From: an uncultured bacterium
Lineage (GTDB): Bacteria; Bacteroidota; Rhodothermia; Rhodothermales; Rubricoccaceae
DNA: 64,000 nt
NCBI GenBank assembly: GCA_947493945.1
Contig: CANLSR010000010.1
Location: 1-64,000, forward strand
Reading direction: 5' to 3'
Positions 40,757 through 52,000 of the stretch are shown here, in pieces. The translations under genes and the position numbers were made by a program. Below the pieces are notes generated by a model. The model worked only from the letters and a program-made list of their open reading frames with translations, was not told the DNA's origin and did not search any database. Position 1 is the stretch's first letter; every line of letters starts with the position of its first letter.

Positions 40757-42469
40757 ATGGACCTCCCACGCCTGACGCCCGCCGACCTCCGCGCCCAGAC
40801 CCTGGGCGTCGACGCCGTCATCGAGACGCCCTACGGCCGGCGGCCGCTCGTCTACGCCGACTACACGGCGTCCGGCCGCCAGCTGGCGTTCGTCGAGGAC
40901 TACCTCCGGTCGCTGGCGCCGCTCTACGCCAACAGCCACACCGAGGACAGCACGACCGGGCTCACGGCCACGCGCCTGCTCCACGACGCCGAGGCGGCCA
41001 TCAAGCGCAGCGTCCACGCCGGGCCGGGCGGCAAGGTGGTGTGCGTCGGGACCGGCTCGACGGGCGCCATCCACAAGCTCCAGGAAATCCTGGGCATCGC
41101 CATCCCGCCGGCGACGCTGCGCGACCTGGGCATCCGCCTGACGACGGAGCTGGGGGACGACCAGGCGGGCCAGTTGATAGACGACCTGCGCGAGCGCGGG
41201 CCGGTCGTGTTCGTCGGCCCCTACGAGCACCACTCCAACGAGGTGACCTGGCGCGAGGGGCTGTGCACCGTCGTCGAGATCGGGCTGGACGATCACGGCC
41301 AGGTCTGCCTGGACGACCTAGCCCGGCACCTGGCCGACGAGCGGTGGCGCGGCCGGCGCAAGATCGGGTCGTTCTCGGCGGCCTCGAACGTGACCGGCGT
41401 GGTCGCGCCCGTGGCCGAGATCGCGCGCCTGCTCCACGCCCACGACGCGCTGGCGCTGTTCGACTACGCCGCCGGCGGGCCGTACCTCGACATCGACATG
41501 TGCCCCGAGGGCGACCCGGAGGCCCGGCTCGACGCCGTGTTCCTGTCGCCCCACAAGTGCATCGGCGGGCCGGGCTCGTGCGGGGTCCTGGTGTTCCACG
41601 AGTCGCTCTACCCGCACGAGCTGGCGCCCAGCGTCGGCGGCGGCGGGACGGTCACGTACGTGAGCGGGACGGTCCACGACTACACCGACGACATCGAGGC
41701 GCGCGAGACGGCCGGCACGCCGGGCCTGTACCAGACGTTGCGCGCCGCGCTGGCGCTCGACGTCAAGGCGGCCGTCGGCGTCGACGCGATCCGCCAGCGG
41801 GAGCACGAGCTGCTCGGCCGCGCCATGACGCGGTGGCGGGCGCACGACCGCGTCGAGATCCTGGGGCCGACCGACGACGACCGGCTCTCCATCGTCTCGT
41901 TCAATGTGCGAGACGGGAACGGCGCCTACCTCCATCCCCGGTTCGTGACCGTGCTTCTGGACGACCTGTTCGGCATCCAGAGCCGCGCCGGTTGCTCGTG
42001 CGCCGGGCCGTACGGCCACCGCCTGCTGTCGATCGGGCCGGAGACGAGCGCCCGCTACCGCCAGTGCCTGGTGGACGGCATCCACGGCCTCAAGCCGGGC
42101 TGGGCGCGCGTCGGCCTGCACTACACGCTGAGCGATGCCGAGGCCGACTACCTCGTCGACGCCGTGTGCTTCGTGGCCGACCACGGCACGGCCTTCCTGG
42201 CCGACTACACGTTCGACGTGGCGACCGGCGCCTGGACGCACCGCCAGTCGGTCGAGCCGCCCGTCGCCTACGACTTCGCGGACGCGCTCGCGGCCCCGAC
42301 GCCGCGCGGCGTCTCGGGCCCCGACCGTGGAGACGCGGCCCACGAGTCCCGCCTGGCCGCCGCGCTCGGCGCCGCCCGCGAGCTCGCGGCCGGGCGCGGC
42401 GACACCGACGCCAGCGGCCGGCTGGCGGACGACCTGGCCGACCTCCAGTTTTTCGCCCTGCCCGCGTGA
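40757..42469 (+). CDS. class V aminotransferase / cysteine desulfurase-like protein (570 aa)
   Basis: PLP enzyme related to SufS/CsdB. DYTASGRQLAFVEDYLRSL, YANSHTEDSTTGLTA and GTGSTGAIHKLQEIL form the N-terminal cofactor region. VGPYEHHSNEVTWREG holds the His that stacks on PLP. LSPHKCIGGPGSCGVL carries the Schiff-base lysine K267. SRAGCSCAGPYGH (C413, C415) occupies the catalytic cysteine loop. Compared with SufS (about 410 aa) it is longer, with an added C-terminal region (about 450-570, partly acidic and low complexity). No suf genes are nearby, so the substrate may not be cysteine. Confidence 0.82.
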   Translation: MDLPRLTPADLRAQTLGVDAVIETPYGRRPLVYADYTASGRQLAFVEDYLRSLAPLYANSHTEDSTTGLTATRLLHDAEAAIKRSVHAGPGGKVVCVGTGSTGAIHKLQEILGIAIPPATLRDLGIRLTTELGDDQAGQLIDDLRERGPVVFVGPYEHHSNEVTWREGLCTVVEIGLDDHGQVCLDDLARHLADERWRGRRKIGSFSAASNVTGVVAPVAEIARLLHAHDALALFDYAAGGPYLDIDMCPEGDPEARLDAVFLSPHKCIGGPGSCGVLVFHESLYPHELAPSVGGGGTVTYVSGTVHDYTDDIEARETAGTPGLYQTLRAALALDVKAAVGVDAIRQREHELLGRAMTRWRAHDRVEILGPTDDDRLSIVSFNVRDGNGAYLHPRFVTVLLDDLFGIQSRAGCSCAGPYGHRLLSIGPETSARYRQCLVDGIHGLKPGWARVGLHYTLSDAEADYLVDAVCFVADHGTAFLADYTFDVATGAWTHRQSVEPPVAYDFADALAAPTPRGVSGPDRGDAAHESRLAAALGAARELAAGRGDTDASGRLADDLADLQFFALPA

Positions 42470-42504
42470 GCCGCCCGACTCGCTCTCGCCCGGAGCCCGC
42501 CCCG

Positions 42505-43473
42505 ATGACGCGCCGGCCCGTGGTCTGGACCGCGCTGGCGGCGCTCGTGCTCGGCGTCGGGCTCGGGGCCTGGTATTGGATGAGCACCCGGCCCGCCCCG
42601 CGCCCCGACTTCGACGCCGCCCGCGCCTACGGCCTGGTGGTGGAGCAGACCGACTTCGGCCCGCGCATCCCCGGCACGGCCGCCCACGACTCGGCGCGCG
42701 TCTGGCTCGTCGAGCGGCTCGGGCTCTGGGCCGACCGCGTGGTCGAGCAGCAGATCCGGATCCCCGACCCCCGCGACACGTCGCGCACATTCGCCGGCAC
42801 CAACGTGATCGCCAGCTGGCGGCCGGAGGCGCCGCGCCGCGTCCTGCTGGCGGCCCACTGGGACAGCCGGCCGGTCGCCGACGACGACCCGGACCCGGAC
42901 CGCCGCATCGAGCCCGTGCTCGGGGCCAACGACGGCGCCTCGGGCGTGGCGGTGCTGCTGGAGGTCGCGCGCCTGCTCCATGCCCAGCCGTTGCAGCGCT
43001 CGGTCGGCGTCGACGTGGTCCTGTTCGACCTGGAGGACCTGGGCACCAGCGACCCGTCGGTGCCCCCGGACCAGCGCGTGCCGTTCGCGATGGGCTCCGA
43101 GCTGTTCGTCCGCGACAACCCCGGCTACCGGCCGGTCTACGGCGTGCTGCTGGACATGGTGGGCGACCGCGACCTCCGGCTGCCCAAGGAGGGATACTCG
43201 GTCCAGTACGCGCCCGAGGTAGTGGCGCGCGTCTGGGCCGCGGCCCGGCGCGCGGGCGCGACGGCGTTCCTGGACGAGGTCGGGCCGGCCATCCAGGACG
43301 ACCACGTCCCGTTCCTGCGCGAGGGGATCCCGGTGATCGACGTTATCCAGACGCCGTTCCCCGACACCTGGCACACGACGTCCGACACGCCCGACCGCGT
43401 CAGCGCCGAGAGCCTGGGCCAAGTCGGCCGGACGCTGGTGGAGCTGCTGTGGGGGCCGGACGACGAGGCCTAG
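42505..43473 (+). CDS. M28-family zinc peptidase / glutaminyl cyclase-like (322 aa)
   Basis: Membrane-anchored or exported M28 enzyme. The N-terminal helix VVWTALAALVLGVGLGAWYW is followed by the catalytic domain: RRVLLAAHWDSRPVADDD (His and Asp ligands), EPVLGANDGASGVAVLLEVA, DVVLFDLEDLG (catalytic acid), VYGVLLDMVGDRDLRL and DTWHTTSDTPDRVSAESL (last His). The WHTTSDTPD motif and small size resemble bacterial glutaminyl-peptide cyclotransferases as well as aminopeptidases. The ATG at 42505 is chosen; a GTG lies 13 codons upstream, close to the stop of the preceding gene. Confidence 0.87.
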   Translation: MTRRPVVWTALAALVLGVGLGAWYWMSTRPAPRPDFDAARAYGLVVEQTDFGPRIPGTAAHDSARVWLVERLGLWADRVVEQQIRIPDPRDTSRTFAGTNVIASWRPEAPRRVLLAAHWDSRPVADDDPDPDRRIEPVLGANDGASGVAVLLEVARLLHAQPLQRSVGVDVVLFDLEDLGTSDPSVPPDQRVPFAMGSELFVRDNPGYRPVYGVLLDMVGDRDLRLPKEGYSVQYAPEVVARVWAAARRAGATAFLDEVGPAIQDDHVPFLREGIPVIDVIQTPFPDTWHTTSDTPDRVSAESLGQVGRTLVELLWGPDDEA

Positions 43474-43485
43474 CGCGGGGCGCGT

Positions 43486-43512
43486 CCGCCAGCTCGGGTG
43501 CCGCGCTGGCGG
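43486..43512. terminator. CCGCCAGC/GCTGGCGG hairpin between convergent genes
   Basis: CCGCCAGC (43486-43493) and GCTGGCGG (43505-43512) pair around an 11-nt loop in the 54-base gap between convergent genes. Confidence 0.6.
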
Positions 43513-43527
43513 TCGGCGTGGGCGGGG

Positions 43528-44310
43528 CTAGGGCGCGGCGCCCAGCCGGGGGGCAAAGTCGGTGAACTCGGTCTCGTCGATGGTCTCCAGCACCGTCGGG
43601 TCGGTCAGGATGGCGGCGCCGTCCTGGCGGTTGATCTTCATGCGCGAAAACGAGAGTGGCCCCTCGGGCGTGTCGAGCTCGATGGGCTCGACCCAGTCCC
43701 AGCCGCCTTCGGAGTCGCTGCCCTCCAGCCGGTACGTCCAGCCGGTCATCGAGCCCGTCACGTCGTCCACCTCGATCCAGTAGCGGTCGCCCGGCGTCAG
43801 GCCGACGCCGTCGAACGAGAGCGCGAGCCGGTCGAAGCCGTCGCGGCGCTCGACGGACCGCTTGACGCCGGGGTCGAGCACCTTCAGGGGCGCCAGCATC
43901 CAGTAGCCGTCGTTGACGAACCGGGCGTTGGCCTCCGCCAGCCGCTCGGTCGCCTCGGCGCCCCGGAGCAGGCGGCCGTTGATCGCGACGCTCCCGTCGG
44001 GCGCCTCCGGGTCGAAGCCCTCCAGGTTGTAGAGCGCCACGGCCACGCTGTCGGCGCCGATCCGCCACTCCGACCGGACGCGGCCCTTCTGCTTGTCCCA
44101 CACGTGGCGCGTGCGGACGCGCTCGGTCGAGTCCACCACGACGGCCCACTCGAAGGCCACGCCAGGCAGGGCGTTCCACGCCTTGAGCCCGCCGGCCCCC
44201 TCGGCGACGCGCCAGGCCATGCTGTCGGCGGGCGTCTCCAGGCGGGGGGCGTCGGGGGACTCGCACGCGGCGAGCGCCAGCAGCAGGGCGAGGGGGAGGG
44301 CGGCGCGCAT
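43528..44310 (-). CDS. lipoprotein, unknown, DUF6503-like (260 aa)
   Basis: The signal peptide MRAALPLALLLALAAC has Cys16 lipidated. The mature protein is beta-rich: GGLKAWNALPGVAFEWAVVV, RVRTRHVWDKQKGRVRSEWR, NDGYWMLAPLKVLDPGVKRS, GDRYWIEVDDVTGSMTGWTY and DGAAILTDPTVLETIDE. This resembles single-domain lipoproteins that adopt a LolA/LppX-like half-barrel and may carry lipid, but the assignment is tentative. The 236-base gap to the divergent glucoamylase-family gene at 44562 contains no other gene. Confidence 0.65.
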   Translation of the reverse strand: MRAALPLALLLALAACESPDAPRLETPADSMAWRVAEGAGGLKAWNALPGVAFEWAVVVDSTERVRTRHVWDKQKGRVRSEWRIGADSVAVALYNLEGFDPEAPDGSVAINGRLLRGAEATERLAEANARFVNDGYWMLAPLKVLDPGVKRSVERRDGFDRLALSFDGVGLTPGDRYWIEVDDVTGSMTGWTYRLEGSDSEGGWDWVEPIELDTPEGPLSFSRMKINRQDGAAILTDPTVLETIDETEFTDFAPRLGAAP

Positions 44311-44561
44311 AGACGGGGGCGGTTGGGAGACCCAAGATCGCTCGGGCGGCCCTCGCCCGTGCCCCCTGCCCGGCGGGGCGTCCGCTGAGCCTCTGCACAC
44401 CGGGGGCGCCCGCTCGCCCGGCGCCGCTGGCGGCCGGCGAGGCCGCGCGGCCCGCCCGTTGACGGGGGCCGCCAGCGGCGACGGCCACGGCCGGGGGATT
44501 CGGGCCGATCTTCCGGCCCACGCCCCCGCTCGTTTCACGGCCCCCGGTGCCGGCCACGCGA

Positions 44562-45878
44562 ATGCCAACGTCCGCCCCGACCCTCGCCCCAGGGCTCCCC
44601 TCCAACGAGCTGGTCGACAGGGTCCACCGCGCCTCGTTCGACTACTTCCTCGACGAGACCCACCCGCCCAACGGGCTGGTGGTGGACAGCGCCCACCCCG
44701 AGAGCCCCGCCTCGATCGCCGCCGTCGGGTTCGGGCTCACGAGCCTGGTCGTCGCCGCGGAGCGGGGCTGGGTGGGCCGGAGCGAGGCGTTGGAGTCGAG
44801 CCTGACGGCGGCCCGCTTTTTCCGCGACGCGCCTCAGGACGGCGCGGCGGACGGCGCCGGCTACAAGGGGTTCTTCTACCACTTTCTCGACACGGCCACG
44901 GGCCGCCGGGCCTGGAAGAGCGAGCTCTCGACCATCGACACCACGTTCTTGGTGGCCGGCCTGCTATGCGTGGCCGAGTACTTCGACGGCGACGCGGAGG
45001 GGGAGGCCGAGCTGCGCCGCGCCGTCCGGGCCGTGTACGAGCGCGTCGAGTGGGACTGGGCCCGGAACGGCGGCGAGACGGTGACGATGGGGTGGACGCC
45101 CGAGAAGGGGTTCCTCCGCTACCGCTGGCAGGGCTACGACGAGGCGCTGCTCCTCTACGCCCTGGCCGCCGGCTCGCCCACGCACCCCACCCCGCCGAGC
45201 GCGTTCGAGGCCTACACCCGGACGTACCGGTGGAAGACGATCTACGGCCACGACTACCTCTACGCCGGGCCGCTGTTTATCCACCAGTTTTCGCACCTGT
45301 GGGTCGACTTCCGCGAAATCCCCGACGCCTACATGCGGGGCCGGGGGATCGACTACCACGAGAACAGCCGCCGGGCGACGCTGGTCCAGCGCGAGTACGC
45401 CGCCCGCAACCCGCGCGGGTTCAAGGGCTACGGCGCCGAGACCTGGGGCGTCACCGCGAGCGACGGTCCCGGCCCGCGCGTGGCGACGGTGGGGGGCAAG
45501 GCGCGCCGGTTCTGGGGCTACCGCGCCCGGGGCGTCCCGTTCGGCCCGGACGACGGGACGCTGGCGCCGTGGGCGGCCATCGCCAGCCTGCCGTTCGCGC
45601 CCGACGTGGTCCTGGCGTCGCTGTCGTGCCTGGCCCGGCTCCACGACGCCACGGCCGAGCCCTACGGCTTCGAGAACGCCTACAACCCGACCTTCCCCGA
45701 CGGCGACCCGGTGCTGGGCTGGGTCTCGCCGCACCGGTACGCGCTGAACCAGGGGCCGATCGTGCTGGCGATGGAGAACTACCGCTCGGGCCTGGTGTGG
45801 CAGCTCATGCGCCGGTGCCAACCGCTGGCGGAGGGGCTGCGGCGCAACGGGTTCGCCGGCGGCTGGCTGGGGACGTGA
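44562..45878 (+). CDS. glucoamylase-family protein, GH144-like (438 aa)
   Basis: (alpha/alpha)6-barrel glycoside hydrolase of the Glycoamylase (PF10091) family, which includes GH144 endo-beta-1,2-glucanases. Typical blocks: RASFDYFLDETHPPNGLVVD, ASIAAVGFGLTSLVVAAERG, GFFYHFLDTATGRRAWKSEL, TIDTTFLVAGLLCV, GYDEALLLYALAAGSP, GPLFIHQFSHLWVDFR and YGFENAYNPTFPDGDPVLG. I see no signal peptide from the ATG at 44562. The next gene is a cyclic beta-1,2-glucan synthase-like giant, so this enzyme probably trims or recycles beta-1,2-glucan. Confidence 0.85.
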   Translation: MPTSAPTLAPGLPSNELVDRVHRASFDYFLDETHPPNGLVVDSAHPESPASIAAVGFGLTSLVVAAERGWVGRSEALESSLTAARFFRDAPQDGAADGAGYKGFFYHFLDTATGRRAWKSELSTIDTTFLVAGLLCVAEYFDGDAEGEAELRRAVRAVYERVEWDWARNGGETVTMGWTPEKGFLRYRWQGYDEALLLYALAAGSPTHPTPPSAFEAYTRTYRWKTIYGHDYLYAGPLFIHQFSHLWVDFREIPDAYMRGRGIDYHENSRRATLVQREYAARNPRGFKGYGAETWGVTASDGPGPRVATVGGKARRFWGYRARGVPFGPDDGTLAPWAAIASLPFAPDVVLASLSCLARLHDATAEPYGFENAYNPTFPDGDPVLGWVSPHRYALNQGPIVLAMENYRSGLVWQLMRRCQPLAEGLRRNGFAGGWLGT

Positions 45879-46024
45879 ACTGACGGGCCCCGGCCGCCGG
45901 CTCTCAGCCGCCCCGCGCCGGGCTAGCGGCGCCCACCGCCAGCGACCGGCGGGACCGCTGGGCCCGGCCGGCGCGGCCCGAATCTGGAAGCGCGCGCGGC
46001 GGTCTCGCCGGGCCCAGGCGGCTC

Positions 46025-46032
46025 TACCTTCC
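46025..46032 (+). promoter_or_regulatory. -7-like box before the glucan synthase gene
   Basis: TACCTTCC lies 23 bases before the GTG at 46056. Confidence 0.3.
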
Positions 46033-46055
46033 TCCGACTTCCCCCCGCGCCCGTC

Positions 46056-49000
46056 GTGCTCGCACCGACCGTCGAAAGCCTGTTCAAGCCCGTCCACTTC
46101 GCGGAGCACGCGCGGCGGCTAGCCCGCACCCAGGCGGTCGACAGCGGCGGCAGCAAGGGCCGGCCGCTACGGCCGATGCTGCGCGAGGCCCTCGACGACC
46201 TGGCCGAGGCCTACCGCGCGCTCGCCGTCGCCGGCCGCGCCGGCGACGCGCTGACGCCGGCCGCCGAGTGGCTCCTCGACAACTACCACCTCGTCCGCGA
46301 CCAGCTCCGCGAGGCCGAGGAGCGGATGCCCAAGGCCTACTACCGGCTGCTCCCCAAGCTGACGTCGGGGCCGTACCAGGGGCTGCCCCGGACCTACGAG
46401 ATCGCCGAGACGCTCGCGGAGCGGACCGACAACGCGGCCACGCCCGAGCACCTGGAGGCGTTCGTGCGCGGCTACCAGGAGGTGGAGCTGCTGACGCTGG
46501 CCGAGCTGTGGGCGCTCCCGATCCTGCTCCGCGTGGCGCTGGCCCAGCGCGTCGCCGCGCTGGCGCGGCCGCTGCGCGAGGCGCTCGTCGAGCGTCAGGC
46601 GGCCGTCGAGGGCGCGGCCGAGATCGTAGCGACGGCCCGGGGCGACCAGGCCGAGGTCGTCGCCGTGCTGGCCGAGATGGCGCGCGCCCGCGCGCCGCTC
46701 TCCGGCCCGTTCGCGCTCTCGCTCGCCGGGGCGCTCCAGGAGGCCGGCGGCGACGAGACCGCGATGGCGTGGCTGGAGCACCGGCTCCGCGCGCGGCGCC
46801 TCGACCTCGACGACGTCGAGCGGCTCGTGACCCAGCGCGAGACCCAGTGGCAGGGCTCGATCTCGAACGCCGTGCTGGCGCTCAAGTCCATCGAGGCGAC
46901 GGAGTGGGTGGGGTTCGTCGAGGGGCTCTCGGCCGTCGAGCAGACGCTCCGCGAGGACCCGGCCGGCGTCTACGGCCAGATGGACGCCGCCACGCGCGAC
47001 CACTACCGGCACCAGGTCGAGCGGCTGGCCCGGCGCTCGTCCGAGACCGAGTTCGGTGTGGCCGAGCGGGCCGTGGCGCTGGCGCGCGCCGCCGCCGAGC
47101 CCGCCGCCGCCGACGCCCCGGCCGCCCCGGAGCCGCCGCCAGCGGCCGACCACGTCGGCTACTGGGTCGTCGGGCGGGGCGCGCGGACCTTGGGCAAGGC
47201 CGTCGGCTACCACGCCAAGCCCAGCCGCCGGATGCTGTGGCTCTCCGAGCGCCACCCCACGGCCGTCTACCTGGGCGGGATCTCGCTCGTGACGGCCCTC
47301 GGCCTGCTGGTCTCGGTCTGGATCGCGGACGCGGCCGGCGCCGACGCCGGCTGGCTGGCGCTGACCGTCGCGGCGGCCTTCTTGCCCGTCCTCGACTTTG
47401 CCGTCACGTTCGTCAACTGGAACGTGGTCCGCTTTCTCCCGCCGCGCCGGCTGCCGCGGTTGGGCCTGCGCGACGGCATCCCGAGCGAGGCACGGACGTT
47501 CGTCGTCATCCCCACGCTCATCACGTCGCCGGCCCACGCTCGCGAGATGGTCGAGCGGCTGGAGGTGCACGCGCTCGCCAACTCCGACCCCGCGCTCCGC
47601 TTTGCCCTCTTGTCCGACGTGCCCGACGCGCCTGAAAAGGAGATGCCGGGCGACCGGGACACCGTCGAGGCCGCCCGCCAGGCCGTCCGCGCGCTCAACG
47701 ACCGCGCCCGCCTGGAGCGCTCGCGCGGCGACGGCGCCCCGGCCGAGGACCGCTTTTTCCTGCTCCACCGCGAGCGGCTGTGGAACGAGTCCCAGGGCGT
47801 CTGGATGGGCTGGGAGCGCAAGCGCGGCAAGCTGGAGGAGTTCAACGAGCTGCTCCGCCGCCCCGACGCCCCCACCACCTACACCACGGTCGAGGGCGAG
47901 TTCGGCCAGGCGACGGCCGGCGACGCCGTCCGCTACGTGCTCACGCTGGACGCCGACACGCGGACGACGCCCGACGCGGCGCGGTCGCTGGTCGCCACGG
48001 CGATGCACCCGCTCAACCGGCCCCAGTACTCGCCCGCCGAGGGCCGCGTCACCGCCGGCTACGGCGTGTTCCAGCCGCGCGTGTCGATCTCGCCCGAGAG
48101 CGGCCGCCAGACCCTGTTCGCCCGGGTCTACGCCGGCCGGCCCGGCGTGGACCCGTACACGACGGCCGTCTCGGACGCCTACATGGACCTGTTCGGCGAG
48201 GGGATCTACACCGGCAAGGGGCTCTACGACGTCGACGCGTTCCGGACGTCGCTCGACGGCGCCGTGCCCGAGAACGCCGTCCTGTCGCACGACCTGCTGG
48301 AGGGCAACCACGCCCGCGCCGCGCTGGCGACCGGCGTCGAGGTGTTCGACGACTTCCCGTCGCGCTACGCCTCGTTCGCGGCGCGTCAGCACCGCTGGGT
48401 CCGCGGCGACTGGCAGCTGCTGCCGTGGCTGCTCCCGCGCGTCCGCAACGCGGCCGGCCGGTGGCGCCGGAACCCGCTGTCGGTGGTCGGCCGGTGGAAG
48501 CTGGCCGACAACCTCCGCCGGTCGCTCACGCCGCCGGCGGTCCTGGCCTTCCTCCTGCTCGCCTGGACGGTCCTGCCCGGCTCGCCATTCGTCTGGACGC
48601 TGATCGCGCTGTTCGTGCTCGCGTTCCCGATCTACGCCCCGGCCGCCCACGGCTTCATCTTCCAGCCGCCCGACACCGTGACGTCGAGCTGGCTCCGGAT
48701 CGTGTGGGCCGACGTCCAGATGCACGCGCGCCAGATCGGGCTCTCGGTCGTGTTCCTGGCCCACCAGTCGGCCGTGATGCTCGACGCCATCGGGCGGACG
48801 CTGTGGCGGCTGCTGGTGAGCAAGCGCGACCGGCTGGAATGGACCACGGCCCAGCAGTCGGAGGCCTCGGCCGGCGACGTGCCGCGCTCGATGTGGGTCT
48901 CGGTCGGGTGGGCGCTCGTGGTCCTGGCCTCGGTCACCCTGACCGAGCCCATCGCCTGGCTGACGGCGCTGCCGTTCGCCGCCGCCTGGATCGCGGCGCC

Positions 49001-52000
49001 CTGGGTGGCCCGGAGCGTCAGCCGCCCGCTGCCTAGCGAGGACTACACGCTCACCGGCGAGGACCGCCGGCGGCTCCGGCGCGTCGCCCGCCGGACGTGG
49101 CGCTTTTTCGACGAGACGCTCAGCGACGCCGACCGCTGGCTGCCGCCGGACAACCTCCAGGTGCAGCCGGCCCAGGGCTTGGCCCGGCGCACCTCGCCGA
49201 CCAACATTGGGCTGGCGCTGAACGCTGTCCAGGCCGCGGGCGACCTGGGGTACCTGCCGCGCGTCGAGGAGGTCCGCCGGCTGGGGTTGATGATAGGTTC
49301 GCTGGAGGGCCTGGAGCGCTACCGCGGCCACTTCTACAACTGGTACAGCACCGAGACGGGCGCGGTGATGGCGCCGCGCTACGTCTCGACGGTCGACTCG
49401 GGCAACCTGGCCGGCGCGTTCCTGGCCTTGAAGCAGGGGCTGCTGGAGACGTCCGAGGCGCCGTGGCCGGCCCCGGCCTTGCTCGCCGGGCTGGCGGACA
49501 CGCTGGCCGAGGTGGACGCCGCCGGCGGCCCGGCCCGCGACGCCGCGGCGGCGGTGAGCCGCGCGCTCGCCGAGCGGGCCCCGCGCGGGCTGGCGGCGTG
49601 GCACGAGCGGCTCGCGACCGTGGACCGGCACGCGACCACGTTGGCCCAGACCCTGACCGACCAGCCCGACGAGATCCGCCAGTGGGGCGAGACGCTGGCC
49701 GCCGAGGCCAGGCGCGCCCTGGCCGAGGTCGAGACGTTCGCGCCCTGGCTCCGGCCCGGCCAGCCGGCGCTGCCGCCCGAGGTCCACGCCGACCTCGACC
49801 AGGCCCGGTCGCTGGGCGGGCTGGCGCTGCGGATCGAGATCCAGCGCGACGAGGCGCCCGGCGGCGCGCTGGCGGTGCTGGCCCAGGCCGCCGAGGCCGT
49901 CCGCTCGCTGTTCGACGCGACCCACGACCTGGCCGCCCGCGCCGACGCGCTGGTCCGCGAGATGGACTTCCGGCCGCTCTACGACCCCGAGCGCGACCTG
50001 TTCAAGATCGGCTACGACGTCGGGATGGCCCGGCAGGACTCGCACACCTACGACCTGCTGGCGTCCGAGGCCCGGCTGGCGTCGCTGCTGGCGGTGGCCA
50101 AGGGCGAGGCGCCGCCCGAGCACTGGTTCCACCTGGGCCGCCCGACGCGCGTGACCGGCGTCCGGCGCGCGCTGCTGTCGTGGAGCGGGACCATGTTCGA
50201 GTACCTGATGCCGGTGATCTACACCCGGCTCTACGAGCGGACGCTCCTCTACGACGCGTGCTACAACGCCGTCTCGCTCCAGCGGGCCTACGGCCGCACC
50301 AAGGGGCGGCCGTGGGGGATCTCCGAGAGCGGCTACGCGCTCCTCGACCTCCACCTGACCTACCAGTACCGCGCCTTCGGCGTGCCGTACCTGGGCCTCA
50401 AGCGCGGGCTGGGCGAGGACTACGTGGTCTCCCCGTACTCGACGCTGCTGGCGCTCCTGGTCCGCCCCGAGCGGGCGCTCTCCAACCTGGTCAAGCTGGA
50501 CGCGCTCGGCGCGTTCGGGCCGTACGGCTACTACGAGGCCATCGACTACACGCCCGGCCGCATCTCGGGCGCCGCCGCCGGCGGCACGGAGCCGCACGAG
50601 ATCGTCCGCTCCTACATGGTCCACCACCAGGGCATGGGCCTGCTGGCGGTGACGAACGCGCTGCGCGACCACGTCTTCCAGGAACGCTTCCACCGCGACC
50701 CGCTGGTCCGGTCGGTCGCGATCCTCCTCCAAGAACGAGTCCCTACCGTCGTGGAAAAAATTGACCCCCACCCCCTGGACGAGACCGACGTCGAGCCCGT
50801 CGAGATCGTGCCCGTCGAGGCGCGCGTCGAGCAGTACGGCTACGCCAGCACCGGCGACCCGGCGCCCCACGGGGCGCTCTTGTCCAACGGCCGGTACAGC
50901 ACGTTCCTGACCACGTCCGGGACGGGCTACTCGCGCCTGAGCGACGTCGCGCTGACGCGGTGGCACGGCGACCGGACGCGCGACGCCGAGGGCTTCTTCG
51001 TCTACGTCCGCGACGTCGAGAGCGGGCACTACTGGTCGGCCGGGCGCCAGCCCGTGGTCTCGGCGCCGGAGCCGGACCGCTACGACGTCTGGGTCCACGC
51101 CAACAAGGTCGAGATCGCGCGCGTGGACGACTGGATCGAGACCTTCACCGAGGCCGCCGTCTCGCCCGAGGACGACGCCGAGGTCCGCCGCGTCACCGTG
51201 ACCAACTACGGCGACCGGCCGCGGACCATCGAGCTGACGAGCTACGCCGAGGTGGTGCTCCAGCCGCCGGCGGGCGACCTGGGCCACCCGGCCTTTTCCA
51301 AGCTGTTCGTCGAGACCGAGTACCTGCCCCGCAACAACGCGCTCCTGGCCACTCGCCGTCCACGGGCCGAGAGCGACGTCCGGCGCTGGATGGTCCACTC
51401 GGTCGCCGACAAGGGGCTCTCGCGGCCGGGCCGGGCGGCCATCTCGCCGCTCCAGTTCGAGACCGACCGGATGCGGTTCGTCGGGCGCGGGCGCACGCTG
51501 GACCAGCCGGCGGCGATGGACCCGGGCACCCGGCTCTCGCGCACGGCCGGGGCGGTTCTGGACCCCGTGGTGTCGCTGCGCCGCGTGGTGACGCTCCAGC
51601 CCAAGCAGAGCGTCCAGGTCGTGTTCACGCTCGCGGTCGCCGCCAACCGCGAGGAGGCCGAGCGGCTGGCCGAGCGCTACGACCACCCCGACGCGGCCCA
51701 GCGCGCCTTCGAGCTGGCCTCGACGTACGGGCTGGTCGAGCTCGGCCACGTCGGGCTGACCGGCGAGCAGACGCTGAACGCCCAGGAGCTGGCGAGCCGC
51801 CTGCTCTACGGCGGCCCCGGGCTGGCGGCGCCGGCCGGCGTGCGCGAGCGGAACGTGAGGCCGCAGTCGGGCCTGTGGGCGTACGGCATCTCGGGCGACC
51901 TGCCCATCTTGCTGTTCCGCGTGGCAAACCAAGAGCAGGTGGAGGCCTTCCAGCAGCTGCTCAAGGTCCACGCGTTCTGGCGCCGCCGCGGCCTGGAGGT

